Assembly: GCA_051881455.1 (NCBI GenBank)
Contig: JBJEPX010000017.1
Coordinates: 1-62,872 of the forward strand
DNA from: Fimenecus sp051881455
GTDB lineage: Bacteria; Bacillota; Clostridia; Oscillospirales; Acutalibacteraceae
Length of the DNA stretch: 62,872 nt
Direction: 5' to 3'
A model generated the notes under the pieces. The model had not been told where the DNA came from. It ran no database searches and saw only the letters and a list, made by a program, of their open reading frames with translations. Position 1 is the stretch's first letter; every line of letters starts with the position of its first letter. This document shows, in pieces, positions 37,701 through 45,752 of the stretch. A program made the position numbers and the translations under genes.

Positions 37701-39965
37701 TACAGGCTGTTCCATAGTTTTTTCCACTTCAATATTGGCATTATAACGATTTGGTAAATCCGTAACTTCTTCCGTTTTTACTTCCTCGGCTCGTTCAACT
37801 TCTTTAACAAGTCCTCCTTCAAGCCACTGCGGATACATTTCCTTTTCTTTAGGACTTAAATAACGGTCAAGTTTAATGAGTTCAGATATTCGCTTTTCAA
37901 CATAATTCCACTTTAAGAGAACTCGTCTTTCGGGGACGCTGTAGTTGTCACAAATCTCAATGCCCTTACTGCTATGACTTTCCCAATAACCGCTTCCGGG
38001 AATTGCATCACCCCCACCGCCTAAACCATATTCATTTATTAAAAAGTTAATGTTATCTTCTTTTGACAGACTTTCGGTAAACTGTCGATATACTCGCATT
38101 TTACCTTCACTGAAGCTGCTGCCTTTGCCAAGAATATAGTCAATTGCGTTCTGTGGTAAAGGAAGAATGTCATCATTCACCTTTGTTCCTATGAATTCGA
38201 GCTGATTATCTACACCCGACACAAGAAGTGCCTGTGGCTCTATCCACTGTTCAAGCAATATCATACCAAAAACAGAGTTCTCAATCTGAAACCATTTTTC
38301 CCATGCTTCTCTTTCGGGGGTTTCTCTGTCACCACGCCAAAGTCTTATAGAATCGGCATAGGCATCAAAGCCTGCCTTAACTCCGTTTGAAAGAGTTGTT
38401 TCAAAGGGCACTGAATTAAAGAAGGACTTAATAAAATCGCTACGTTCTTTTTTATCAGAATGACTTCCATAGAACATAGCGATTTCTTCTACATTTGGAG
38501 TTAAAAAAGATTTAATTAACTCATTTTTTTCTTTGCTTTGGTAAAAATATTGAATGCCGTTCCAAGTGGCATCGAAATCGTGATGGCTCAACGGTAAATC
38601 AGTTACTTGAGGACTGTTTTCTCTGCTGTGCATCTGCTGTTGTTCATCATCACCACGGACAAGACTTCTGTTAATGTCATTTCGGGCAACAAAAAAAGCA
38701 GAAGATTTCTCTTCTGCTTTTCCTTTGAAAAATGATAATTGTTCCTCATAGGTTGTTAATGGCTCTTGTGTGTCGAGATTTAGGTGTAAATCACTTCTTC
38801 CATTACTATTTCTCTCGCCCGAGCGTAAATGTTGTTCATCTTCTGAACCCACAGCATTTGGTCTTGAGCTTTCAGTTTCTCGTTCACTCCCTCTTTCTTC
38901 GCCATATCCTCTACGAGCTTCTCTTCCATGTCCTTTGCTCTCTCCTGTACTTCCGCCAAGTGAGCTAACAGGGTGCAACTCAGATTGAGGTGAGCGTACA
39001 GTCCATAATTGTGTTCCTTCAGGTATCGCTCCCTCGCTCTGCCGTAAATTCCCAAGGTCACTTTGGGCTGTTGGGGCATTGCTATGTTCGGGAAATTGTA
39101 ATCTCCGATTTTCGTGTAAGTGATTTTCATCTAAATAACCCCTTTCGGTTTTAGTGTCAGCTTCATTATATACTCTTTTTTCCTCGTTTGCAAATGTACG
39201 ATTTTTAGAATCGTACATTTTTTCAGACTGTTGATACAAAGGTAATACTGTATCGGCTATTTCATTTAAAACAGTCATTGATATTTCCCTAATATTGTTA
39301 CCGAAATTCATAATTAACAGATTATCACTGAAGAGGTTTATGTCTTTGAAAATATTATCAGGGAAATAATCATCGGCGTTAATATTCAGCCTTGTTAAGA
39401 CTGCATACGCCGTACTGTTTATAAGCATTTTATTATATGTTAAAAAATTCTCATTACCGTTACTGTCAAGAAAATTACTTTCCGAGAGCAACTCTTTCAA
39501 ATTTTCTTTGTTTTCTGAAAATAAAACGGCGGAAAGCTGTGAAATGGTTTTTAAAACCGCCGTTATAAGGTCTGCATGCGGTTGCGCTGTTCCGAAAGCT
39601 TCCGATATTCTTTTTACAACAACCTTTTCATATTCACTGCTCATTTCCCACAGAGGGACTGGTCGTGAAAATTCGGTTTCCAAGGTGTCAGAAATATCAA
39701 AATAACTTTCAAAATTCCCTTTCCTTACTAAGGATATTACATCTGCGCCTTGATTTACAATTCTTCCGAACTTATTCCACTGTTCAATGGAAAGAATTGC
39801 GGTGGCATTTGGCTTTTGTGCGTATAAAAGTATTTGGTCATCAATTTTCAGCTTGTAGTTTCGGCAAGCTGTCTTTAAAAACTCCTTCCATTTTTGCGGA
39901 GAGGAGATTATCTCTTGTAGGGTCTCTAAATATATTTTAGAGGCCCATTCAATTGTCCGTTCCAT
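31758..39965 (-). CDS. Giant MutS-I-like / N6-methylase / SNF2-type helicase protein
   Basis: 2735-aa cytoplasmic multidomain protein typical of Firmicutes conjugative elements. Order: N-terminal ssDNA-binding-like region (DDQILLYAQKPNA); disordered, polar linker (about 270-420) that also encodes TnpV in another frame; a MutS domain I-like block (ILFYQVGDFFEAYDEDA, about 860-935); N6-adenine methylase motifs EPSCGVGNF (about 1262) and GNVPF (about 1326); a superfamily 2 helicase with AVGAGKT (about 1938), DESH (about 2094), ATGTPVSNS and QRAGRIIRQHN (about 2425); and coiled coil to the end. Motif IV NVPF replaces the usual NPPY/F, so methylation may be weak or absent. Probable role: unwinding and protecting transferred DNA, or anti-restriction. 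Start from GGGAG. An internal terminator-like hairpin lies at 38691-38721. Confidence 0.82.
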   Translation of the reverse strand: MERTIEWASKIYLETLQEIISSPQKWKEFLKTACRNYKLKIDDQILLYAQKPNATAILSIEQWNKFGRIVNQGADVISLVRKGNFESYFDISDTLETEFSRPVPLWEMSSEYEKVVVKRISEAFGTAQPHADLITAVLKTISQLSAVLFSENKENLKELLSESNFLDSNGNENFLTYNKMLINSTAYAVLTRLNINADDYFPDNIFKDINLFSDNLLIMNFGNNIREISMTVLNEIADTVLPLYQQSEKMYDSKNRTFANEEKRVYNEADTKTERGYLDENHLHENRRLQFPEHSNAPTAQSDLGNLRQSEGAIPEGTQLWTVRSPQSELHPVSSLGGSTGESKGHGREARRGYGEERGSERETESSRPNAVGSEDEQHLRSGERNSNGRSDLHLNLDTQEPLTTYEEQLSFFKGKAEEKSSAFFVARNDINRSLVRGDDEQQQMHSRENSPQVTDLPLSHHDFDATWNGIQYFYQSKEKNELIKSFLTPNVEEIAMFYGSHSDKKERSDFIKSFFNSVPFETTLSNGVKAGFDAYADSIRLWRGDRETPEREAWEKWFQIENSVFGMILLEQWIEPQALLVSGVDNQLEFIGTKVNDDILPLPQNAIDYILGKGSSFSEGKMRVYRQFTESLSKEDNINFLINEYGLGGGGDAIPGSGYWESHSSKGIEICDNYSVPERRVLLKWNYVEKRISELIKLDRYLSPKEKEMYPQWLEGGLVKEVERAEEVKTEEVTDLPNRYNANIEVEKTMEQPVLTFVQPETKETKVLYNVLSSLKIDDIDLTYEGGILIAKNNDNTWSGTEVYAFLIDEAFVFQDDGSVLGIDDKLLDEFKELCKEKGVTFADNRYNPLYRNYLSEKAENSDKILFYQVGDFFEAYDEDAKIVAGALELVLTSRQISRNERAPMVGLPRHVLKTYLNMLTERGLDVSVCFLENGERKTVTLVSQNKEVPVDLATELDPTPQGFNVTPSPYLANTLPTITCVWSEHEAFDDGKTYSVRDFDELMKASDADWRKKRQEVLDKYGGSSELAFEADDPDCGYLGYAKTKFTVNMPDGTTFTERQDIGDGDGGVIDFLKQYPAYNAIIPILENALLSHRPSAVKVPESIKEPAEKEKPTALATPKPRQESVAFTDLHPEIPMADRHNFNLASHEIEEVGKKERFRRNMEAIRVLKECEFDNRFATPEEQIILSKYVGWGGIPEAFDENNEAWANEFTELYTALSPQEYESAKDSVLSAFYTPTEVVTAVYDIMERLGFQSGNILEPSCGVGNFIGMLPENMQNSKIFGVEIDSISAGIAQQLYQKTSIKAEPFEKADLKDNFFDAVIGNVPFGDFKVLDIRYDKHNFLIHDYFFAKSLDKVRAGGILVLLTSMGTMDKANPKVRKYIAQRAELLGAIRLPNNTFKGNAGTSAVSDIIILQKRDRLMDIEPEWVHLAKDGNGIQMNSYFADHPEMILGKMEMVSSQFGKSRATCTPFKGVSLKEQLNKAVQNINGEITNFTVLEEIEADSKTTIPADPSVKNFSYTLFDGDIYYRENSEMTLVEISNDKFERMKGLIEIRDCVRRLLDLQRDNYPDAEIKLEQSKLNNLYDSFTKEYGTINSRTNKSLFAEDSSLPLLLSLEKFDKDNIYTGKADIFTKRTIKPHIAVNSVDTANEALAVSIGEKACIDIPYMCSLTGKTEKEIFEALKGVIFLNPMYDENSGTNNKYVMADEYLSGNVRKKLAQAQKAAEISPNDFAVNVEALEKVQPKDLTASEISVQLGTTWIPPEIYEDFIHNLIQTPIYLQSDIKVNYSQYTGEWNVSNKSMDSYNINAKNIYGTERINAYKIIEDTLNLRDVHVYDYIQQPDGKVKAVLNENETQIAQEKQDGIKEKFKEWIWSDPVRRNELCKKYNEKYNCIRPREYDGSHIVFSGMNPEITLKQHQKNAVAHILYGGNTLLAHAVGAGKTFEMVAAAMESKRLGLCNKSMFVVPNHITEQWANEFMNLYPSANILVATEKDFETKNRKRFCGKIATGDYDAVIIGHSQFEKIPISIERQREMLQRQLNDIVAGMAATTDKFSVKQMARSKKSIQNKLEKLNSQTRKDDVVTFEQLGIDRLFVDESHYYKNLFLYTKMRNVAGISQTEAQKSSDLFMKCQYLDELTDNRGVVFATGTPVSNSMVELYTIQRYLQYDTLEKNNLHYFDSWASMFGETVTSIELKPEGTGYRAKKRFARFNNLPELMAMFKEIADIKTADMLNLDVPEAEYITVSTEPSEIQKSLVDELGERAEKIRKGIVKPQEDNMLKITNDGRKLALDQRLINPKFPDASESKVNSCVENIFNTWQETQNKKSTQLVFCDLSTPKSDEEFSVYTDVRDKLVSRGIPENEIEFIHNAKTKAQKATLFKKVCNGAVRVLLGSTPKMGAGTNVQDKLIALHDLDCPWRPSDLEQRAGRIIRQHNENPAVKLFRYVTKGTFDAYLYQLVENKQKFISQIFTSKSPARSCEDIDESVLSYAEIKMLATGNPLIKEKMDLDIQVQRLRLLKSNFMSAQYVLEDKITKYFPQLIAVLNESIPKLESDLETAKAHPKGTENSFVGMTVDGTFHKEKESAGSHILEMAKYIKPNEKLHIGSYRGFEMFIFLDGFSLKLSLVGKATHSTFLGESDIGNITRIDNLIDNIGERLSNTKNELDRVNGQLETAKEEIQKSFDKEQELQEKSARLNEINAILNTNSSERIVISDDAPDELEPINRGSKNHDTKTI
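38691..38721 (-). terminator. Terminator-like hairpin inside the giant gene
   Basis: Perfect 12-bp stem AAAAGCAGAAGA / TCTTCTGCTTTT, a GAAA tetraloop on the minus strand and seven T after it: all parts of an intrinsic terminator, in coding sequence, about 60 bases after the tnpV stop. Confidence 0.55.
38780..39130 (-). CDS. tnpV: TnpV-family protein encoded in another frame within the giant gene
   Basis: 116-aa protein fully overlapped by the 2735-aa ORF on the same strand but in a different frame. It begins with MKITYTKIGDYNFPNI, has RERYLKEHNYGLYAHLNLS, LLAHLAEVQERA and DQMLWVQKMNNIYARAREIV, and ends EEVIYT, the conserved skeleton of TnpV proteins of Tn4451-type elements. A good ribosome binding site (AAAGGGG, 8 bases before ATG 39130) supports independent translation. 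The other frame is low-complexity there, so TnpV looks the constrained one. TnpV function is unknown. Confidence 0.75.
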   Translation of the reverse strand: MKITYTKIGDYNFPNIAMPQQPKVTLGIYGRARERYLKEHNYGLYAHLNLSCTLLAHLAEVQERAKDMEEKLVEDMAKKEGVNEKLKAQDQMLWVQKMNNIYARAREIVMEEVIYT

Positions 39966-40197
39966 ATTTGTATCTCCCTATATATTTTTTGGTCAACGGC
40001 TTTAAAAGCATTGCAGAATTAAAATTAGAATCTTCTTACGGTCAGTTTGTAGCGCCTGTGTCAAGCTCGGCGCCGACAATCTTTTTCACACTTATCACAT
40101 TGAAAAAGTGCGTTGAAGTCGTTCATTCCAAAGCGCTTCAAGAATTGCATTGCCGGCGTCTGCTTTCTCGGAATCGGGATTTAAGCCATCTTGTTTT

Positions 40198-43100
40198 TTA
40201 ATTTGATACAAGCTCAACATTAAATGTAACCGTGTCCGTATATACACCTGCATAATCGGGCTTGGAAACAAGTTTTGCATTAAATTCTTTTGATGCAAAA
40301 TCTGTTGATTGCGGCACGGAAAGAACAGAGTCATTATTACTTAAAACACAATCATTTTGGTATAAAGAATACTCTAACACTATGTTTGTCTGTGATTTGT
40401 TCTTCAACTTACCCGAATATTCAACGGTTACATTAAGAGAGTCCCTTATGGATAGACGCACATCTGAAGCAGTAACTTGATATGGTATATCAGGCTCGGT
40501 ATTATCCGTTGTTTCAACATACTCAGGAATTGATACAGTGTATTCGGAAATCATATAAATCTCGAAAACTAAATCGACATTCTGACCGTCATATGTTATG
40601 CTCAAAGGCAATCTTTCCTGCGTGAAGGTATAACCCTCAATCTCTTCGGGAACGACTATATATTCACCAATCGGAAGGATGCAAGAAGCAACTCCGTCAG
40701 TCATTGTATATGAAGCCACGAGAGAATTATCGGTTGAGTCAAATACATTAAACTTTGCTGAGCCTGTGTAGTCAGACTCAGTTTCATAGTTGTAAATGGA
40801 AGTGTTAACTGTACCGCCATCGACCAAAAGGTCAATGCTTATTGTGTCTTGGAAAGGTTCGGCAATAAACAGTTCATCCACAGGCTCATACCTGTTGGGT
40901 ATTTCGCTCTTGAGAAGATAGAACTGCTTTTCGTGAAACTCTCCTATCGGGCACTGGGTTGTACCGTTGGCGACAGTGAAAAGTTTATTTTCCTGTTTTG
41001 GTACTACCAAAGCATCGGCTTCTTCAATAATCTGAGTATATATTTCAAATTCGCTTTCAGTCAGTGAAGCAGGGTCTATATATGAACAACAGTCCTGACC
41101 GTGTTCTTCATCACAATGAGTCGGAATAGAGGAGCTATCAGAAAAGTAGAGGAATTTACTTGTTTGCTTTTCACTTACCTCACCATTTGAAGTAGATTGC
41201 AACCAGTCAGAGCCTAATTCTCTCTTTTCATCAAGCATCGACATTACTGAATATGCAACCTCTCCCCCACAATTTGGGCAAGTAGTAACATCTTCCGAGT
41301 AAGGTGTATAGCATTGCTGGCAAGCATAAGTGGAAACGCTCACATTGAAGCTATACTCTCCGCATTGGAAATTCATAGGTTTTCCGACGACATCACAGTA
41401 ATATAACGAACCTATCGTGCTTGTTAAAGAAGAAGGAGCATAAGTTTCCGATTTACCCGAAAGCCACACATCACTATACCCTGTTTCTTTTTTTACGGTT
41501 GCATAGCAAGTCTTTTCATCTGAAGAAACGATTTCGGCAAATCCTGCCGCATTAACAATCTTTTTGAAATACGGATTGCCTTCTGAAATAGAAATGGTTT
41601 CACTTGTGCCGAAAATTCCCCAAGCGTCAGTAAGATTTCCTTCTGCCGTAAATGTAAAATCGTTTAAAGAAGCATTGAATTCTTCATTGAAAAAAGCATC
41701 AAGCTCTTCATCGGTTGAAAAGCCACAGGAAATTTTAAAATACTGGCAAAAAGTATCTTTCAGTCCTTGTTCTGCATTTGGCGAAACATAGCCAAGATGT
41801 TCGACAGTATGTGGAACATATACAGAGTTTTTGTTTCCTTCGTTAAAAAAATATATGACAAGAGGAGATATGTTTTTAACCTCAACTCCGTTTATTGTTG
41901 CAGGGAAAACAAGAAGGTTGTTGTTTGTGCTACCATTAAACATTGACGGAATGAGCATCCCCTCGATTGTCTGTGTACTTTCATCAAAAAAAATGAAGTC
42001 ATTGATATATGCTTCTTTAAACTCTTCAATGGTTGTAATATTTTTTGATGAAAGCCAGTCTGAACAACGGGACTCTGCATCAGCGTATATTTCTTTAATA
42101 AAACCGTCAAAGATAACCTCATCTGTTATTTTTGAATTATCATAATCAATTTCTAAACCGTCTTTGTCGGCAAATTTAAGAAATGAAGTAATGCCAAATG
42201 CAAGCAGGTCGTTGGCAGTAACCTCACTTCCAAATACAGCTTTTGCCCACGGAAACAGAAGTTCGTTCAAACAATCATCAATTAACTCAGGCGTTATATC
42301 GTCTTTACTGTTCACTTGAATAACAGGAGTGAATAATCTGTTGAAATGAAGGTATCCGTCGTTCCAAACATACTTTTCAACAACATCATCGGGGAGCACT
42401 GATTTAACTGAATTTTCAGTAAATTCAATGTCATAGGCATTTTGGAAAATAGCATACTGAATAACAGATGTTTCCGCAAGGTTAATATCTCCCTCAAAGC
42501 GCAAAGCTTTGACTATGGTGTTAGCTTCGTCGGTGACAACAACACCGTTTTGGCAAATTGAAGCAGGGATAGATAGGTATTCTTTTGCGGTAAGCAATTG
42601 ATATGAAGTTCTTGAAACCGAATTGATTTTTATATAATCATTTTCGTCAAGCGTTTCCCAACAAGGAATTTTATATATCCGCCCTGTAATATTTTCAAAT
42701 GTAAGCGAAACATCTTTATTGTCCTCTGTCGTTACAACAAAGTTTCTCAACTCGTTAACAATTTCTGTTGTGTCAGGAATAAAGGCGGCGTAATCAGGTA
42801 AAGCTCTTTGACAATGCAGATAATTAGGATTTGCAACTATATCTTGTATCGTCTGTAAAATGCCGTTACCTGCAAACGCGTTTAGCGAGTCATTTTCCAT
42901 TGATAAATATAGGTGGTTTATATCAAGAATTGCCGCCGCTTTATCGTTTATGCCAGCGACTGCCGAATTTATGGGCTTTACATAAATAGATAATGTATGT
43001 CCATAACTGCCGTCTGAGCCAAAACAGTTAAGGTTAATGTTCCGAATATCGCAATAATTAGCACCTTGCGGTGCGAGGACAGGATAAATATATCCGTATT

Positions 43101-45366
43101 CACTTTCACTCATTAAAACATTATTAAATGTGAAATAGTCCTCGTTTTCACTTGATACGGAAATTGAAATTAAGGACGGTAAATACCCCAATGTTTCAAT
43201 ATTGACATAGTTAATATCGTCATCGCCGCGTGGGTCAAGCACTCTCTTTAAATTTTCTCCAAAGGAAATTGCTGTAAGCGCAGGGCAAAATTCAAAAATA
43301 GAGCAAAAGTCAAAAAGCTCTGTTGCTTGCCATAAAGTTGTCAACGATTGATAGTCTTCTGCAACACGGGAATAATTGCCGAAAATAAGTTCGTTGCGCG
43401 GCTCAGATATTCCTGTGATGTTGCATTGCACGGTGACTCCTTTAAGATTTTGGCAGTTCCCAAATGATGCATATGCAAGAGATGTTACGCTTTCGGGAAT
43501 AACAATACTTTCAATAGAACTTTTAACAAATGCCATAATGCCGATTGCAGTAAGGGTATTAGGTAATTCAACAGATTTGATGTCTGTCATATAAAAAGCA
43601 ACATCTTCAATTTTTTTTATACTTTTAAAGTCGATATTTTCAATAACAGCACCTGCAAAACAACCGCTGGGAATATAATCGCAGTTATCGCTCCAAACAA
43701 TGTTCTTTATGTTTCTCTCTGCAAATGCAAAAGTATTAACATCAGTAACAGTGTCTGGCATTATATATTCTTCCATATCTTCCACAACAGCAACAAGCTG
43801 TGTTTTGTTATTTCTGTAAATCGCACCGTTTTCGTACTCGTATCCTTCAGGAAGATTGTAAGTGGTAAAGTTATTTAAAAACACCTTATTTAAGAAGATA
43901 GTCAAAAAGTCTGAAAATAAAGCTTTTTGTTCGAGCACCTTTTGTTCTGACATAGATGAGTAGTCTGTTGCATCTGTGATATTAAGCGTTTTAAGATTAT
44001 AACAATCTTTAAAAAGCCTAATGCTCGTATATGAATATAAAAGATTTATCACTGCCACCATTATAACATTACTGCTATCAACTACGGTCTCATATCCGCC
44101 GTGCCTGTCTATCCACTCATACAGAGTATTCATATCAATGGTAAATGAGGCTACGGTTTCATTATTGTCAAAAATATGCGGATTAACAAGGTGAGAGGTT
44201 CCGAACGGTACGGTTATCTCATCAGGTGTTGTATCGGCAGAACTGTTGTAATCAAGAATATACGGAATATAAATACATTTTACCACACCGTTTTCCCATT
44301 TGAAAACGCCGAAACTCGCTTCTTCAATGCAAGCTGATATTTCTTCCGATGTGCCGATAGGTGTATATTCGTCAGCAAGCAAGCCTTCTTCAACAGCTTT
44401 TGATATTGCGTATTTACGAAGGTCCATTCCGTACTTTTCTTTAAAAAGTTCAAAATATTCTGTCGGTGAGCTCAATTTGATAACATTTTTATTTCCGCAC
44501 TTTGGGCAAGAAACTGTGTCAGGGTCTGTGGTAAAACAGCAATCTTTACAAATCCAATGAAAATTGAACGGATAAGCATATGTAAAGCCATCTGACTCCG
44601 TATGTTCACACCATAATTCAAGTGGCTTTGTTGTAACAGATAAATCCGAATATTTAATTTCAGGTAATTCGGCATTTACATCTACTGTTACCCAATCTTG
44701 AGGAATAGCTTTATAGCTGTTGCCGTAAAGCTTACCCATATATCCTATTTTTGTATCAGGATTTTTCAGTATGACGGAGAAATTATTCGTGTGGGCAGTT
44801 GCGTACTGTAAAAAATCTATATAATTTACAGTCGAAGGTACGACTAATGAGCCGTTATCAATCAGCTTAAATGCGCTGTTGCCGATTTCTTTTAAGCCTT
44901 CGTGTAAAACTATATTTTTTATATCATTTTCCCAAAAAGCATAGTCGCCGATTTTTTCCACAGTCGCAGGAACTTCAACTTGTTCTATGCCAGCGTTCAT
45001 AAACGCTCTGTTGCCGATAAAGCGAACAGTTTTTCCTGCAATCGTTTCGGGAATAATAACTGTTTTCAGCTTTTCGTAATCTTGGTTTGTGAAAACTGTG
45101 TTTTCTGTACCGTTAAGAATAGCAGTCGGAATTGTATCAATCATTCTCGTCTTATCATACTGCACAATTGTTTGTGTATCGAGGTCGAAAAGAAAACCGT
45201 TTTCCGTTACATAATTATTATGCGACTGTGCATAGAAATCTTCACACCGTTCTGCTCTTTCGTTTTCGTCGTTAAGCAACGGTGATACTGCAAAAGCAGG
45301 AACAATGCTTAAAAGTCCTATTACTGCCGACATAAACATTGATAAGATTTTCTTACCGTTTGCCAT
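40198..45366 (-). CDS. Giant BspA-like leucine-rich-repeat secreted protein
   Basis: 1722-aa secreted protein. Signal peptide (MANGKKILSMFMSAVIGLL...AFA); several blocks of BspA-type repeats (FIGNRAFMNAGIEQVEVPAT; AIGIMAFVKSSIESIVIPES); two zinc-ribbon-like insertions with paired cysteines (CKDC...CPKC near residue 275 and CQQC...CPNC near 1350); a SpaA/Cna-B-like beta domain near 1500; and a C-terminal domain of about 115 aa (YTVSIPEYVET ... YAGVYTDTVTF) shared with the secreted 181-aa protein at 45753. There is no LPXTG, so it is anchored in some other way, perhaps through that domain. Start overlaps the small membrane protein by 14 bases and uses GGAAGGAG. Adhesin role inferred. Confidence 0.8.
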   Translation of the reverse strand: MANGKKILSMFMSAVIGLLSIVPAFAVSPLLNDENERAERCEDFYAQSHNNYVTENGFLFDLDTQTIVQYDKTRMIDTIPTAILNGTENTVFTNQDYEKLKTVIIPETIAGKTVRFIGNRAFMNAGIEQVEVPATVEKIGDYAFWENDIKNIVLHEGLKEIGNSAFKLIDNGSLVVPSTVNYIDFLQYATAHTNNFSVILKNPDTKIGYMGKLYGNSYKAIPQDWVTVDVNAELPEIKYSDLSVTTKPLELWCEHTESDGFTYAYPFNFHWICKDCCFTTDPDTVSCPKCGNKNVIKLSSPTEYFELFKEKYGMDLRKYAISKAVEEGLLADEYTPIGTSEEISACIEEASFGVFKWENGVVKCIYIPYILDYNSSADTTPDEITVPFGTSHLVNPHIFDNNETVASFTIDMNTLYEWIDRHGGYETVVDSSNVIMVAVINLLYSYTSIRLFKDCYNLKTLNITDATDYSSMSEQKVLEQKALFSDFLTIFLNKVFLNNFTTYNLPEGYEYENGAIYRNNKTQLVAVVEDMEEYIMPDTVTDVNTFAFAERNIKNIVWSDNCDYIPSGCFAGAVIENIDFKSIKKIEDVAFYMTDIKSVELPNTLTAIGIMAFVKSSIESIVIPESVTSLAYASFGNCQNLKGVTVQCNITGISEPRNELIFGNYSRVAEDYQSLTTLWQATELFDFCSIFEFCPALTAISFGENLKRVLDPRGDDDINYVNIETLGYLPSLISISVSSENEDYFTFNNVLMSESEYGYIYPVLAPQGANYCDIRNINLNCFGSDGSYGHTLSIYVKPINSAVAGINDKAAAILDINHLYLSMENDSLNAFAGNGILQTIQDIVANPNYLHCQRALPDYAAFIPDTTEIVNELRNFVVTTEDNKDVSLTFENITGRIYKIPCWETLDENDYIKINSVSRTSYQLLTAKEYLSIPASICQNGVVVTDEANTIVKALRFEGDINLAETSVIQYAIFQNAYDIEFTENSVKSVLPDDVVEKYVWNDGYLHFNRLFTPVIQVNSKDDITPELIDDCLNELLFPWAKAVFGSEVTANDLLAFGITSFLKFADKDGLEIDYDNSKITDEVIFDGFIKEIYADAESRCSDWLSSKNITTIEEFKEAYINDFIFFDESTQTIEGMLIPSMFNGSTNNNLLVFPATINGVEVKNISPLVIYFFNEGNKNSVYVPHTVEHLGYVSPNAEQGLKDTFCQYFKISCGFSTDEELDAFFNEEFNASLNDFTFTAEGNLTDAWGIFGTSETISISEGNPYFKKIVNAAGFAEIVSSDEKTCYATVKKETGYSDVWLSGKSETYAPSSLTSTIGSLYYCDVVGKPMNFQCGEYSFNVSVSTYACQQCYTPYSEDVTTCPNCGGEVAYSVMSMLDEKRELGSDWLQSTSNGEVSEKQTSKFLYFSDSSSIPTHCDEEHGQDCCSYIDPASLTESEFEIYTQIIEEADALVVPKQENKLFTVANGTTQCPIGEFHEKQFYLLKSEIPNRYEPVDELFIAEPFQDTISIDLLVDGGTVNTSIYNYETESDYTGSAKFNVFDSTDNSLVASYTMTDGVASCILPIGEYIVVPEEIEGYTFTQERLPLSITYDGQNVDLVFEIYMISEYTVSIPEYVETTDNTEPDIPYQVTASDVRLSIRDSLNVTVEYSGKLKNKSQTNIVLEYSLYQNDCVLSNNDSVLSVPQSTDFASKEFNAKLVSKPDYAGVYTDTVTFNVELVSN

Positions 45367-45628
45367 TGCAACCCTTCTCCTTCCTTTTAGTAATTATCAA
45401 TTTGGCTATGATAATAATTAACACGGCAATAGCTATCAGACTAAAACAAAAAATACCGTTTTCAAGAGTCAAACTACTTGTGTTCGGAATATCCTCAGGC
45501 GGTTGAATTACAGTTTGAGGACGGTATTCATAATAGACTGTTGAGCTTGCCGCGCTTGCGCAAATTGCTGATATTGATGTGAAAAGAGTGGTTAAAAGCA
45601 AGGAAAAAATATATTTTATTTTTTTCAT
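45353..45628 (-). CDS. Small secreted membrane/wall-anchored protein
   Basis: 91-aa protein: signal peptide (MKKIKYIFSLLLTTLF...ASA), short Pro-rich extracellular part, then EDIPNTSSL, a hydrophobic helix and KRKEKG tail. The PNTS followed by a membrane helix resembles a variant sorting signal. The start is ATG 45628 after AAAGGAG; the upstream frame from 45664 has no support. It overlaps the giant repeat protein gene, so both are co-translated; it may help to anchor it. Confidence 0.65.
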   Translation of the reverse strand: MKKIKYIFSLLLTTLFTSISAICASAASSTVYYEYRPQTVIQPPEDIPNTSSLTLENGIFCFSLIAIAVLIIIIAKLIITKRKEKGCNGKR

Positions 45629-45648
45629 ATCAAAGCTCCTTTGCTTTA

Positions 45649-45686
45649 ATTTAAAAAAAGACAAGCTGAGTCAGCAACTTGTCTTT
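45649..45686 (-). terminator. Intrinsic terminator after the 181-aa secreted protein
   Basis: AAAGACAAG / CTTGTCTTT 9-bp stem, T-run on the minus side. Separates the pilus operon from the repeat-protein operon. Confidence 0.75.
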
Positions 45687-45752
45687 GAAATCAGAATGTA
45701 TTAAATTGTGTTTGTTGTATGAAAATTAAGTCTTTAGCTTAGATTGAGCTGA

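Noticed and set aside
15295..39219. Shared 14-mer GCAAATGTACGATT at 15295 and near 39190
   Set aside because: Several random 14-mer matches are expected in a 62-kb window; no consistent context.
40095..40200. Coding-looking minus-strand fragment (DGLNPDSEKADAGNAILEAL...)
   Set aside because: May be the end of a decayed gene, but only about 30 codons, no start and no family recognised.
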